Counted from the stretch's first letter, positions 43,244 to 53,377 are shown. The stretch: DNA of 64,000 bases from Butyrivibrio sp. NC3005 (GCF_000424545.1 NZ_AUKC01000012.1:45232-109231), one strand, 5' to 3'. Made by a program: numbers and translations. The notes: generated by a model from the letters alone, not told the origin.

Positions 43244-43870
43244 GTGGAAGTAAAGCATATCCTGCCTTCTGACATAGAGAAGGAGAGTTTCAATATAATA
43301 AGGCGTGAACTTTCTGAGAATGGAAAAGTTATAGCTGATGAAATAGAACCAACAGTAGTACGTGTTATTCATACAACAGCTGATTTTGAATATGCGGATA
43401 CGCTTGTTTTTTCTGAAAACGTTATCGAAAAAGCAATTAGGGCTATACAAAGCGGAGCACATATTGTAACTGATACCAACATGGCGTTATCAGGAATAAA
43501 TAAGAAGATACTTGAAAGATTTGGCGGAGAAGCTCATTGTTTTATGGCAGACGAAGATGTAGCTAAAACTGCGGTACAGAAAAAAGTAACTAGGGCAATT
43601 GTGAGCATGGACAAGGCAATAAAACTGGATGTACCACTTATTTTTGCAATAGGGAATGCTCCAACGGCGCTTATAAGATTAAGGGAGCTGATTGATGAAG
43701 GTCTTGTTAGACCTGAACTTATAATAGGTGTTCCGGTTGGATTTGTTAATGTGGTTGAAGCTAAGAAAAAAATAATGGAATGTGATGTTCCTTACATTGT
43801 TAATAGAGGAAGAAAAGGCGGAAGTACAGTGGCAGCGGCTATTTGTAATTCACTTTTATACAGGATTTAA
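43244..43870 (+). CDS. cbiC: Cobalt-precorrin-8 methylmutase
   Basis: A 208-residue CbiC/CobH protein that moves the C11 methyl to C12 to give cobyrinate. The catalytic histidine is in VRVIHTTADFEY and the family end VGFVNVVEAKK...VNRGRKGGSTVAAAI is complete. Starts with GTG after AGGAG. Follows the binding-protein gene by 13 bases. Confidence 0.95.
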   Translation: MEVKHILPSDIEKESFNIIRRELSENGKVIADEIEPTVVRVIHTTADFEYADTLVFSENVIEKAIRAIQSGAHIVTDTNMALSGINKKILERFGGEAHCFMADEDVAKTAVQKKVTRAIVSMDKAIKLDVPLIFAIGNAPTALIRLRELIDEGLVRPELIIGVPVGFVNVVEAKKKIMECDVPYIVNRGRKGGSTVAAAICNSLLYRI

Positions 43871-43906
43871 GATTCTCATTTAAAAGTTAAATAAGGTTAA
43901 TAAGAT

Positions 43907-45088
43907 ATGAATGAGATTTATATAGAAAAGGGCGGAAAGAAACTAAGGTGCGGATATACAACAGGAAGCTGTGCCCAGGCAGCGGCAAAGGCTTCTCTTT
44001 TGATGCTTCTAGATAACATATTAGTGGATAGTGTAAGCATTCTTACTCCTAAGAATATTCTATATCATGCAGAAATAGCAGATGTAACCATAGAAAAAAG
44101 AAATGATACCGGACTAAAGCGTTTCGTTTCATGTGCTGTTATAAAGGATGGAGGAGATGATCCTGATGCCACAAATGGTATGAAAATCTATGCAAAAGTC
44201 GGGATTATTGGTGAAAGCGAAAATGGAAATTTGGTAATAATCGATGGCGGAGAAGGAATAGGAAGAGTAGCCAAAAAAGGACTCGATCAGCCTGTTGGAA
44301 ATGCTGCTATAAATTCAGTACCCAGGAAAATGATAACTGGGGAATTAACCAAAGTTCTTGAAGATCACAATATTTCAAATGCTATTGTTAAAGTAATTAT
44401 TAGTGCTCCTCTTGGAGAAGAAATTGCAAAGAAAACGTTTAATCCAAGACTTGGAATAGTGGGGGGAATATCAATTATAGGAACTACCGGAATAGTAGAG
44501 CCTATGAGTGATGAAGCACTTATTGCCACGATTAAAACTCAGGTCAAAATGCTTAGGGCAAGAGATTTAAAAACTCTAGTTGCAGCTCCTGGTAATTATG
44601 GAATTAAGTTTCTCTATGATAAATATGGAATTATTGAAGACGATGTAGTCATGACATCCAACTTTATCTATGATGCAGTAAGAATTTGCGTGGATAAAGG
44701 TGTAGAAAATCTAATATTTGCAGGACATCTTGGCAAACTTGTCAAAGTTGCTGGAGGAATAAAAAATACCCATTCATGCTATGGAGATCATAGAATGGAA
44801 ATTCTTACTGATATTTCGAGTTCATTTTGTGAAGGCGAAAGTTTTAACAACTTAAAGCAAAAGCTTTTAAACTGTGTAATGACTGATGAAGCAGTAAAAC
44901 ATATAAATGAGGCTGGAATTGGTGACAAAGTATGCGAAAAGCTTGTGATGCTTATAAAAAAGAATATTGAAGAGTGGTCGGAATACAAGATTAAGGCAGA
45001 GGTTATTGTGTTTCTAAATGATTATACTATTCTTGCATCTACTGCTAATACTGAAAAAATGATTAATGAATTGAAAGGAAAGTTATAA
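43907..45088 (+). CDS. cbiD: Cobalt-precorrin-5B C1-methyltransferase
   Basis: A 393-residue CbiD, which methylates C1 in the anaerobic route. Opening LRCGYTTGSCAQAAAKA, the central KDGGDDPDATNG and the GHLGKLVKVAGG segment are family hallmarks. Its stop overlaps the start of cbiF. Complete length. Confidence 0.95.
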   Translation: MNEIYIEKGGKKLRCGYTTGSCAQAAAKASLLMLLDNILVDSVSILTPKNILYHAEIADVTIEKRNDTGLKRFVSCAVIKDGGDDPDATNGMKIYAKVGIIGESENGNLVIIDGGEGIGRVAKKGLDQPVGNAAINSVPRKMITGELTKVLEDHNISNAIVKVIISAPLGEEIAKKTFNPRLGIVGGISIIGTTGIVEPMSDEALIATIKTQVKMLRARDLKTLVAAPGNYGIKFLYDKYGIIEDDVVMTSNFIYDAVRICVDKGVENLIFAGHLGKLVKVAGGIKNTHSCYGDHRMEILTDISSSFCEGESFNNLKQKLLNCVMTDEAVKHINEAGIGDKVCEKLVMLIKKNIEEWSEYKIKAEVIVFLNDYTILASTANTEKMINELKGKL

Positions 45089-45843
45089 TGGTTCATTTTG
45101 TGGGAGCTGGTCCTGGAGCAACAGATCTTATTACTATTAGAGGAAAAAAACTTATTGAGAATGCAGATATTATTATATATGCTGGTTCTTTAGTTAATCC
45201 AGGGCTTCTTGATTATTCAAAAGAAAACTGTAAAGTATATGACAGCGCAAAACTTACTCTGCAAGAAGTGATAGAAATAGTTAAAAAAAATAAAGACAAG
45301 GATATTGTAAGGCTTCATACAGGAGATCCCAGTATTTATGGTGCTATCAGAGAACAGATGGATGAGCTTGACAGACTTGGAATAAGCTATGATAGTACAC
45401 CTGGAGTAAGCTCGTTTTGTGCAGCAGCAGCTTCTCTTAATTTAGAGTACACTCTTCCCGGAGTAAGTCAGAGTGTCATTATAACAAGGATGGATGGAAG
45501 AACATCTGTTCCCCAAAAAGAGTCTATTGAAGAATTATCAAGTCATGGTGCGACGATGGTGTTTTTCTTATCTGCCTGGGATATTGATACGCTGTCAAAA
45601 AGGCTTATTGCATCTGGAATGAATAAAGATACACCGTGCGCAGTATGTTATAAAGTAAGTTGGGATGATGAGAAGAAGTTCACAGGAAAGCTTTGTGATA
45701 TTGCGGATAAAGCCAAGGAAGAAGGGATTAATAAAACAGCTCTCATCATAGTGGGAGATGTTGTAGAACATTCTGAATATAATAAGTCAAAGCTTTATGA
45801 TCCTTTTTTTACAACAGAATATAGAAAAGGTAAGTGTGATTAA
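45088..45843 (+). CDS. cbiF: Cobalt-precorrin-4 C11-methyltransferase
   Basis: A 251-residue SAM-dependent tetrapyrrole methylase: VHFVGAGPGATDLIT, LHTGDPSIYGA and the SAM loop TPGVSSFCAAAA. Methylates C11 of cobalt-precorrin-4. Overlaps cbiD by one base. Confidence 0.95.
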   Translation: MVHFVGAGPGATDLITIRGKKLIENADIIIYAGSLVNPGLLDYSKENCKVYDSAKLTLQEVIEIVKKNKDKDIVRLHTGDPSIYGAIREQMDELDRLGISYDSTPGVSSFCAAAASLNLEYTLPGVSQSVIITRMDGRTSVPQKESIEELSSHGATMVFFLSAWDIDTLSKRLIASGMNKDTPCAVCYKVSWDDEKKFTGKLCDIADKAKEEGINKTALIIVGDVVEHSEYNKSKLYDPFFTTEYRKGKCD

Positions 45844-45890
45844 AGATAAGGAAGTTCTTTGATAATCAGAATTAAAAAGGGTTGATAGTG

Positions 45891-46916
45891 ATGACAGATA
45901 ATAGAAAAATAAGATGTATAGTGATCTTTATATCGCTTTCTATACTTGTAGCAGCAGGATTTGCAGCACAAATTTGTATAGGAAGCGTCAATATAAAACT
46001 CTTTGATGTTTTTAAGGCCATTACCATGCAAAAATCTGAAGATAGCTTTAGTTCCATTATTATGGATATTAGATTGCCAAGAGCTATTATGACTTTGGTC
46101 TTAGGAGGCGGGCTTGCAGTTTCAGGATTTCTTCTTCAGACATATTTCTCTAATCCGATTGCAGGACCATACATTCTTGGAATATCTTCAGGAGCTAAGA
46201 TGGTGGTTGCGGTTGTTCTTATACTGTTTTCAGTTAAAAGTGGCAGAATATCATCTTTAGTTCTGGTTTTGGCAGCATTTTCAGGAGCTGTTATAACGAC
46301 TTTGTTCATAATCCTTATAGCAAGATATGTTAGGAATATAGCTATACTTCTGGCAGCAGGAGTAATGGTTGGATATATATGCAGTGCCGTTACCGATTTT
46401 TTGATTGCGTTTGCAGATGATTCAGATATAGTGAATCTTCACGGTTGGTCTCAGGGGAGTTTTTCAGGAAGTGATATGACTGGATGTTTGTACGCGTTAT
46501 TTATAGTAGGGATATCTTTTTTTCTTGTGATGATGTTATGCAAACCGTTAGATGCACTAAGGCTTGGTGAGGAGTATGCAAGAAGTGTTGGTATAAGCGT
46601 TAAGAAATGCAGGATTATGATTATTGTCTTATCAAGCATATTGTCAGCGTGTGTAACTGCATTTGCAGGACCTGTATCGTTTATAGGAATAGCAGTACCA
46701 TTTCTCATGAGGGAGCTTTTAAAATCGTCTAAGCCGGTAGTGCTTGTTCCTGCATGCTTTCTGTCTGGGGCTGTTTTTTGTATGTTTAGTGATTTACTTG
46801 CAAGATGTATTTTTTCTCCAACAGAACTTAATATTTCTGCAGTTACATCGCTTTTTGGAGCACCAATAGTAATATATATGATAGTTAGGAGAAGTTTTCA
46901 TGATAGAGCTTTCTAA
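45891..46916 (+). CDS. BtuC/FecCD-type ABC permease
   Basis: A ~341-residue permease with about ten membrane helices and FecCD signatures MDIRLPRAIMTLVLGGGLAVSG and PVSFIGIAVPFLMRELL. It forms the channel for corrinoid or metal-chelate uptake with the ATPase that overlaps its end and the lipoprotein at 41686. ATG 45891 is preferred to the TTG at 45882. Being inside the B12-controlled operon argues for corrinoid or cobalt-tetrapyrrole import. Confidence 0.9.
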   Translation: MTDNRKIRCIVIFISLSILVAAGFAAQICIGSVNIKLFDVFKAITMQKSEDSFSSIIMDIRLPRAIMTLVLGGGLAVSGFLLQTYFSNPIAGPYILGISSGAKMVVAVVLILFSVKSGRISSLVLVLAAFSGAVITTLFIILIARYVRNIAILLAAGVMVGYICSAVTDFLIAFADDSDIVNLHGWSQGSFSGSDMTGCLYALFIVGISFFLVMMLCKPLDALRLGEEYARSVGISVKKCRIMIIVLSSILSACVTAFAGPVSFIGIAVPFLMRELLKSSKPVVLVPACFLSGAVFCMFSDLLARCIFSPTELNISAVTSLFGAPIVIYMIVRRSFHDRAF

Positions 46917-47943
46917 AGTTGATGCTGGTTACGGACGAGATATTGTTGTAAAAAACGTCAGTATTTCAATACAAAAAGGTGAGATTATTTCGCTTATTGG
47001 TCCAAATGGTGGTGGTAAATCAACTCTTTTAAAAAGCATTAATAAGCAAATATCACTACTTGGCGGAAATATTTTTATAGATGGCAAAGACAGCGAGAGT
47101 TTTTCAGCAAAAGAACTTTCCAAAAAGATGTCAATAGTAACCACAAAGAGAATCGAACCTCAGCTTATGACTTGCATGGATGTTGTGTTATCAGGCAGAC
47201 TTCCATATGCTGATGGACTTGGACTTGTGAAAGATTCAGACATCAAAGAAGCCAGAAAATCTATGGATATCATGAATATCGAGAATTTATCCAATATTTT
47301 GTTTGTAAATTTAAGTGATGGCCAGAAGCAAAGAGCATTAATAGCAAGAGCTATTTGTCAAAATCCGGAGTTTCTCGTAATGGATGAGCCTACTTCGTAT
47401 ATGGATATAAGACATAGGTTACAATTAATGGATGTTGTAAAAAAGCTATCATCTGCGGGCATTACGATTATTATGTCTATTCATGAACTTGAACTTGCTC
47501 TTGAAGTATCAGATAAACTGATTCTTGTATTTGATGACGGGCATATTGATTATATGACTCCTAAAACTGTTGTAGAAAGTAAAATACTTAAAACTCTTTT
47601 TAATCTTGATGATACTATGTACAGCAAAGTTATAATGACACTTGGAGGTGAGTCTAAGTATATAGATGATAAAGATAAAAATCTTAAGGAAAAAGAATCA
47701 AAAATACGATATTCCAGTTTTTTTGTTAATACGAAATGCGAATATTTTCCTTGTCACAAAATGCCTGTAGAGAAATTTAATTGTATGTTTTGCTATTGTC
47801 CTTTGTATGATGTGGATGACTGCGGTGGAGATTATTATATAAATGCAAAGGGAATAAAAGACTGCATAAATTGTACTTATATCCATGATAGAGACAATTA
47901 CCCTCAGATTATTAAGAAAATCAAGAAAAAGATGGGATATTGA
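46900..47943 (+). CDS. BtuD-type ABC ATPase fused to Cys-rich small domain
   Basis: Residues 1-255 are an importer ATPase: Walker A GPNGGGKST, signature LSDGQKQR, Walker B FLVMDEPTS, switch His in SIHELEL. Residues about 275-345 form a cysteine-rich small domain with CEYFPCHK, FNCMFCYCPLY, CGG and KDCINC, a module known beside cobalamin genes and probably metal-binding. It overlaps the permease by 17 bases. The fusion suggests metal sensing or handling at the importer. Confidence 0.9.
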   Translation: MIELSKVDAGYGRDIVVKNVSISIQKGEIISLIGPNGGGKSTLLKSINKQISLLGGNIFIDGKDSESFSAKELSKKMSIVTTKRIEPQLMTCMDVVLSGRLPYADGLGLVKDSDIKEARKSMDIMNIENLSNILFVNLSDGQKQRALIARAICQNPEFLVMDEPTSYMDIRHRLQLMDVVKKLSSAGITIIMSIHELELALEVSDKLILVFDDGHIDYMTPKTVVESKILKTLFNLDDTMYSKVIMTLGGESKYIDDKDKNLKEKESKIRYSSFFVNTKCEYFPCHKMPVEKFNCMFCYCPLYDVDDCGGDYYINAKGIKDCINCTYIHDRDNYPQIIKKIKKKMGY

Positions 47944-47946
47944 TAT

Positions 47947-48906
47947 ATGTATAAATATATATGCTTTACAAGTCGCGGAAAAGATTTGGCGATTAGTATA
48001 AAAAAATCTTTAATGGATGAAGAAAACAATATATGTGAATGTATGCAGGGAGGAAACAATAAAAAAAGTCTTAGTGAGTGGACTTTGGAAAATTTCAAAA
48101 CCGGCAACGTCCTTGTATTTATCGGAGCAATCGGAATTGCTGTAAGAGCTATAGCACCTTTTGTAAAAGATAAAACAACAGATCCTGCTGTAATTGTAAT
48201 AGATGAAAGAGGAAGCTTTGTCATCCCGCTTTTGTCAGGTCATATAGGTGGCGCGGTTGACTGTGCGAAAAAAATAGCCAGCAGTATTAATGCTATTCCT
48301 GTTATTACAACTGCAACAGATATTAATAATCTTTTTTCTGTAGATGTTTATGCCAAAAAGAATAATCTTGTGATAAACGATATGAAAAAAGCCAAGGAGT
48401 ATTCAGCTTCCTTGCTTAGACAAAACTATGCTGGAAAAGAAGTTTCTAACGACAAAGATTTTGAAATATCCTATAAGAATTATGATGGAGAAAAGCTGTG
48501 GCTTATTCCAAGATGTATTGTTATTGGAATGGGATGCAGGAAAGGAAAGAACGCATCTGATTTGTACAAATTTGCAGTTAAGTCATTGGAAGAAGAGAAA
48601 ATAAGTCCAAAGGCAGTACTGGCTATAGTTTCAATAGATGTAAAAAAGAATGAACCTGGGTTAATCGAGCTTGCTGGACTTTTTAATTCTTCATTTAAAA
48701 CTTTTTCCTGCGGCGAGCTTTCTGCTGTAGAGGGCGATTTTTCAGGATCTTCATTTGTACAAGGAGTAGTTGGAATTGATAACGTATGTGAAAGGTCTGT
48801 CATGGCGTATGGCTGCAGCAAACTTTTGATACGAAAGAAATCGTTTGATGGAATGACGTTTGCAGCTGGAATAATAGAAGATTATAAGGAAAAAGCGCAT
48901 GGATAA
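47947..48906 (+). CDS. cbiG: Cobalt-precorrin-5A hydrolase
   Basis: A 319-residue CbiG that opens the ring-A delta-lactone and releases acetaldehyde. N-terminal domain with FIGAIGIAVRAIAPFVKDKTTDPAV, the central LLSGHIGGA, and the C-terminal GMGCRKGK...CGELSAVEG...VCERSV are all present. Three bases after the ATPase gene. Confidence 0.95.
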   Translation: MYKYICFTSRGKDLAISIKKSLMDEENNICECMQGGNNKKSLSEWTLENFKTGNVLVFIGAIGIAVRAIAPFVKDKTTDPAVIVIDERGSFVIPLLSGHIGGAVDCAKKIASSINAIPVITTATDINNLFSVDVYAKKNNLVINDMKKAKEYSASLLRQNYAGKEVSNDKDFEISYKNYDGEKLWLIPRCIVIGMGCRKGKNASDLYKFAVKSLEEEKISPKAVLAIVSIDVKKNEPGLIELAGLFNSSFKTFSCGELSAVEGDFSGSSFVQGVVGIDNVCERSVMAYGCSKLLIRKKSFDGMTFAAGIIEDYKEKAHG

Positions 48907-49651
48907 TAATACATTAATAAAAAAACTTTTTGTTGTAGGAATCGGACCTGGAAATATAGAAGATATGACTATTCGCGCACATAGGATATTATCAGAGTGC
49001 GATGTAATAGCTGGTTATACAGTATATTGTGATTTAGTAAGACCATTTTTTGCAGATAAGGAGTATCTAAGTACTCCGATGATGGGCGAAGAAAAAAGAG
49101 TAAGACTTGCCTTTGAAGCAGCAGAAAAAGGAAAGAAAGTAGCTCTTATATGCAGCGGAGATGCAGGAGTTTACGGACTTGCGGGACTTGCTGTACTTGC
49201 AAGAGAAGAATTTAAAGATGTGGAGATTGAAGTTATCCCAGGAGTTACAGCGGCTCTTTCTGGAGGAGCACTTCTTGGAGCGCCTCTTATTCATGATTTT
49301 TGTCTTATAAGTTTAAGTGATAGGTTAACACCTTGGGAAGTGATAGAAAAAAGGCTGCACAATGCAGCTTTAGCTGACATGGTTATAGTTTTATACAATC
49401 CCGAGAGTAAGAGTCGTGTAGGTTATCTGAAAAGAGCTTGCAATATTCTTATGGAAATTTACCCGCCAGATAGAGTATGCGCAGAAGTAAATAACATAGG
49501 AAGAGAAAAACAAGAAAGACATATCATGACATTGGAACAGTTAAAAGAATTTAAGGCTGATATGTTTTCAACAGTATTTATTGGCAATTCCTGTTCGCAT
49601 CAGTGTATGGAGTTCATGGTAACACCCAGAGGATATAAGAGTGAAAAGTAA
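48899..49651 (+). CDS. cbiH: Cobalt-precorrin-3B C17-methyltransferase
   Basis: A 250-residue SAM-dependent methylase that contracts the ring and methylates C17: VVGIGPGNIEDMT, CSGDAGVYGLAG and VIPGVTAALSGGALLGAPL. Overlaps cbiG by eight bases. Complete length. Confidence 0.95.
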   Translation: MDNNTLIKKLFVVGIGPGNIEDMTIRAHRILSECDVIAGYTVYCDLVRPFFADKEYLSTPMMGEEKRVRLAFEAAEKGKKVALICSGDAGVYGLAGLAVLAREEFKDVEIEVIPGVTAALSGGALLGAPLIHDFCLISLSDRLTPWEVIEKRLHNAALADMVIVLYNPESKSRVGYLKRACNILMEIYPPDRVCAEVNNIGREKQERHIMTLEQLKEFKADMFSTVFIGNSCSHQCMEFMVTPRGYKSEK

Positions 49652-51692
49652 AATACTAATTTTTGGAGGAACTACGGAAGGCAGAGTTTTGGCAAGTAAG
49701 CTCACAAATCTTGGAATAGAGCACGTAGTAAGCGTAGCAACTGAATATGGAAGTCGTATAGAGGAAAACAGTGGAGAGAATAATCTTTTCGTTGGAAGAA
49801 AAAAATCTGAAGAAATAGAGGAAATTCTAAAAAATGAAGAATTTCTTACGGTAGTGGATGCAACTCACCCTTTTGCTACAGATGTAACAAGAACGATAAA
49901 AAAAGCGTGTAGTAAAACTGGAATAAGATATATTCGTTTATCTAGAAATACAAAGACTTTTCTAGATAAAGCAAGGAAATTATCCGGTCTTGAAGATAAT
50001 CTTATATTTGTCACATCTATTGAAGAAGCTGTAAATAGCCTTGAAAAAGAAGTTGGAAATATCCTTCTTATGACAGGCAGCAAAGACATTTTGACAATAT
50101 CGAATGGAATATCTGATAAGCAAAGAATATATGCGCGTGTTCTTCCGAATTCTGAAAGTCTTTCTAAATGTGAAGAAGCCGGAGTTTTCGGAAAACATAT
50201 AATTGCTATGCAGGGGCCTTTTTCAAAGCAGATGAATGAAGCCCTTATAAGAGAAATAAATGCAAAGGTAATACTTACTAAAGAAAGCGGCAAAGCAGGC
50301 GGATTTAGTGAGAAGATAGAGGCGGCAAGAGAACTTGGTATTAAAGTAGTAGTTATAAGAAATCCGGAGGTCTTGTCAGGAGAAGAAGGTTATGATCTTG
50401 ATGAAACAGTAGAAATTTTGAAAAATCTTTATGGTAGAAATCAAAAGAGTATTGTTCTTGCAGGAATTGGACCTGGAAATAGAAAGTATTATACAAATGA
50501 ATTAATAGAAGAGCTACAAAAAGCTGATATTATCTTTGGTGCAAAGTCTGTTATAGAAAGATTGGAATATCCAAAGTTTAGTAATAGTAAAGAAGGTGCG
50601 GCAAAGATTGTAAAAACGTATGATGCTTATGAGATACTTTCTTATTTGGAAAATCATACAAAATATGTTAACCCTGTAATTGTATATTCAGGTGATATAT
50701 CTTTGTGTAGCGGAGCAAAAAAAGCATTGGAAGCCTTTACGAATGCTGAATATGAAGTGAAAAAAGTATCGGGAATATCATCTCTTTGTTTATTTGCAGG
50801 AAAACTTGGAATTGCACTTGAAGATTCAACTGTTGTTAGCTCTCATGGAAGAAAATGTAATGTGGAAGGTTATGTTAGAAAAGAACGTAAGTTGTTTGTT
50901 CTGCCTTCTGATATTGGAGAAGCCAGAGAAATATATAAAACATTAGAAAAAATATATGGCAAAGGATATGATAATAAAGGAATAAATAAAATATCTTTCA
51001 TTGCAGGAATAAATCTTGGAAGTGAAAGTGAAGTAATTAGACAAATAGGCTGCATTGAAGATTTTGAAAATCTTACAGGAAAGATAATTCTTTTTATTAA
51101 TAATGACGAGGCATTTAAGAAAAGCATTATACCAAGTATTGCTGATGATAATATTATCAGGGGACAAGTTCCTATGACTAAAGAAGAAATAAGAGCCTTG
51201 TCTATAGCGAAGCTTCATTTGACTAAAAATGCAACATTATATGATATAGGAGCAGGTACAGGATCAATTTCAATAGAAGCCTCTCTTCTTAGTCCTTCTA
51301 TTGAGGTTTATGCAATTGAGAAAAAAAGAGAAGCAGTCAAACTTCTTGAAGAAAACAGACAAAAGTTTGCTGTTTCCAATATGCACATCGTGGAGAAAGC
51401 GGCACCTAAAGCCTTTGAAAATCTTCCTGTTCCAACTCATGCATTTATAGGTGGAAGCAGTGGATGCCTTGAAGAAATCATAGAAACACTTATTGCTTTA
51501 AATAAAGAAATAAGAATCGTAGTAAACTGCGTTACACTTGAGACATTGACAAAAGTTCTGAATATGGCAGATAATAACACAATTCAAATTTTGGAAATTG
51601 TACAAGTGAACGTTTGCAGATATAAAAAGGTTGGAAAGTATCACATGGCTGATGCAGTAAATCCTGTATATATTATCGTGATAAAAGGATAG
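49641..51692 (+). CDS. cbiJET: CbiJ-CbiE-CbiT triple fusion
   Basis: A 683-residue protein with three enzymes. Residues 1-255 are precorrin-6A reductase (ILIFGGTTEGRVLASKL, VDATHPFA, TKESG). Residues about 268-470 are the CbiE C5-methylase (VLAGIGPGNRKYYT, YSGDISLCSGAK, VSGISSLCLFAGKLG). Residues about 495-683 are CbiT, the C15 methylase/decarboxylase (LYDIGAGTGSISIEASLL, IGGSSGCLEEII). CbiET fusions are common; adding CbiJ puts three steps on one chain. Starts with GTG, overlapping cbiH by 11 bases. Confidence 0.93.
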   Translation: MKSKILIFGGTTEGRVLASKLTNLGIEHVVSVATEYGSRIEENSGENNLFVGRKKSEEIEEILKNEEFLTVVDATHPFATDVTRTIKKACSKTGIRYIRLSRNTKTFLDKARKLSGLEDNLIFVTSIEEAVNSLEKEVGNILLMTGSKDILTISNGISDKQRIYARVLPNSESLSKCEEAGVFGKHIIAMQGPFSKQMNEALIREINAKVILTKESGKAGGFSEKIEAARELGIKVVVIRNPEVLSGEEGYDLDETVEILKNLYGRNQKSIVLAGIGPGNRKYYTNELIEELQKADIIFGAKSVIERLEYPKFSNSKEGAAKIVKTYDAYEILSYLENHTKYVNPVIVYSGDISLCSGAKKALEAFTNAEYEVKKVSGISSLCLFAGKLGIALEDSTVVSSHGRKCNVEGYVRKERKLFVLPSDIGEAREIYKTLEKIYGKGYDNKGINKISFIAGINLGSESEVIRQIGCIEDFENLTGKIILFINNDEAFKKSIIPSIADDNIIRGQVPMTKEEIRALSIAKLHLTKNATLYDIGAGTGSISIEASLLSPSIEVYAIEKKREAVKLLEENRQKFAVSNMHIVEKAAPKAFENLPVPTHAFIGGSSGCLEEIIETLIALNKEIRIVVNCVTLETLTKVLNMADNNTIQILEIVQVNVCRYKKVGKYHMADAVNPVYIIVIKG

Positions 51693-51710
51693 GTAAAAAT
51701 CTATAGGTTA

Positions 51711-53177
51711 TTGTTTTTAAAGAAAAAATTATTGGTGATGAATTTGAATATAGAGAATAGATTCCCGCGCCTTCTTATCGGAGCGCCTGGAAGTGGAAGT
51801 GGGAAAACGTTGATAACCTGCGCTCTTTTGCGAATACTGTCTAAAAAAGGATATAATCCTTCCGGATTTAAGTGTGGCCCTGATTTTATAGATCCAATGT
51901 TCCATAGAAAAGTTTTAGGAATTCCATCTAGAAACCTCGATGTTTTTTTGCAGGGAATTGATGGGATAAACAAAATTTTTTATGAGTCCCAAAATAATGG
52001 TGCAGATATTGGAATTATAGAAGGAGTGATGGGCTTTTTCGATGGAATGGGCGTATTATCAATGGACGGATCATCTTATGATATATGCGTTAAGACTGGT
52101 ACTAGTGCAATTCTTGTAGTTAATTGTAAAGGCATGAGCAGGTCGATAATTCCTATGATTAAGGGTTATCTTGATTATGGCAAAGAGAAAGTTATTAAAG
52201 GAATTATTCTTAATAACTGCTCATCATCCATTGCTTCCATCATTAGCAAAGAGGTCGAGGAGGAATTGAGTATTCCGGTTATTGCGTATCTTTCTAATAT
52301 GAAAAAACAACTTTTTTCGTCCAGACATCTTGGACTTGTAATGCCAGATGAAGTTCCTGAGATAATGGAGATAATTGATGAAGTAGCAGCAGAACTTGAG
52401 AAATCTTTGAATATTTCTAAGCTTATTGATATAGCTAATGAGTCCGGAATTTTGACGTCAAGTTGTACCGGTATAAGCCATTTATTAGTAACAAATACTT
52501 CTACTTATAAGGAAGAAAAGGTCGTTGTCTCTGAGTTAGAAACAAGAGATAAGAAATCTTTAGTTAAAATCGGAGTGGCGTTAGATGAGGCTTTTTGCTT
52601 TTATTACGAAGACAATCTTGAATTATTGAAAAAAATGGGAGCAGAGCTTGCGTTTTTTTCACCGCTTCATGATAGAAAACTTCCTGATGTAGATGGAATT
52701 ATAATAGGAGGTGGTTATCCGGAATTGTATGCTGAAAAATTATCCCAAAATGAAAGTATGAAAGCTTCTATAAAAAAAGCAGCCGATAATAAAATGCCTA
52801 TACTTGCGGAGTGTGGCGGTTTTTTGTATCTTAATAAATCGCTTCATGGAATAGATAAAAAAATCTATCCAATGGTTGGTTTTTTTGATGCAGATGGTTT
52901 TTATACAGGTAAGCTTAATCATTTTGGATATATAAATGTATGCTGTGAGAATGAAAATCCATATTTAAAAAAAGGTGAGGTAATAAAAGGTCACGAGTTT
53001 CACTATTATGACACAACGGATAATGGAAACATATGTCGTATGAAGAAGCCGACAGGAAAAAGATCATGGACTGGTATTTGTTGTAAGAATAATGTATTTG
53101 CCGGTTTTGCACATCTGTATTATCCTTCATGTACCAATTTTATAATTAATTTTTTTAAACTTTTGACTTCTTCCTGA
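51711..53177 (+). CDS. cbiA: Cobyrinate a,c-diamide synthase
   Basis: An ATP- and glutamine-dependent amidotransferase of ~480 residues. P-loop GAPGSGSGKTLITCALL, the KCGPDFIDPMFH block and the C-terminal glutaminase with the nucleophile Cys in PILAECGGFLYL, then the His in GHEFHY. It amidates the a and c side chains of cobyrinate. ATG 51738 is a likelier start than TTG 51711. Last gene of the operon seen here. Confidence 0.93.
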   Translation: MFLKKKLLVMNLNIENRFPRLLIGAPGSGSGKTLITCALLRILSKKGYNPSGFKCGPDFIDPMFHRKVLGIPSRNLDVFLQGIDGINKIFYESQNNGADIGIIEGVMGFFDGMGVLSMDGSSYDICVKTGTSAILVVNCKGMSRSIIPMIKGYLDYGKEKVIKGIILNNCSSSIASIISKEVEEELSIPVIAYLSNMKKQLFSSRHLGLVMPDEVPEIMEIIDEVAAELEKSLNISKLIDIANESGILTSSCTGISHLLVTNTSTYKEEKVVVSELETRDKKSLVKIGVALDEAFCFYYEDNLELLKKMGAELAFFSPLHDRKLPDVDGIIIGGGYPELYAEKLSQNESMKASIKKAADNKMPILAECGGFLYLNKSLHGIDKKIYPMVGFFDADGFYTGKLNHFGYINVCCENENPYLKKGEVIKGHEFHYYDTTDNGNICRMKKPTGKRSWTGICCKNNVFAGFAHLYYPSCTNFIINFFKLLTSS

Positions 53178-53230
53178 TGAAAAATAAAAATAGAATAGAT
53201 AAATCTTATTAAATTGAATATACAAAATGC

Positions 53231-53259
53231 TTGCAAATGTAGAAAAATGGCGATATAAT
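53231..53259 (+). promoter_or_regulatory. Promoter of tRNA-Thr
   Basis: TTGCAA, 17-base spacer, TATAAT. The start point would be about 20 bases before the tRNA. Confidence 0.8.
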
Positions 53260-53287
53260 CATATTTGTTTGTGACAATTGCAGGCGT

Positions 53288-53360
53288 GCTGGAATGGCGC
53301 AGTTGGTAGCGCAACTGATTCGTAATCAGTAGGTCGAGGGTTCGAGTCCCTTTTCCAGCT
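53288..53360 (+). tRNA. tRNA-Thr (anticodon CGT)
   Basis: Cloverleaf: acceptor GCTGGAA/TTCCAGC, D-arm with AGTTGGTAGC, anticodon arm ACTGA-TTCGTAA-TCAGT with CGT, and T-arm GAGGG-TTCGAGT-CCCTT. CCA is not encoded. 73 bases. Confidence 0.95.
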
Positions 53361-53377
53361 TTATATTCTTTGTTTTA

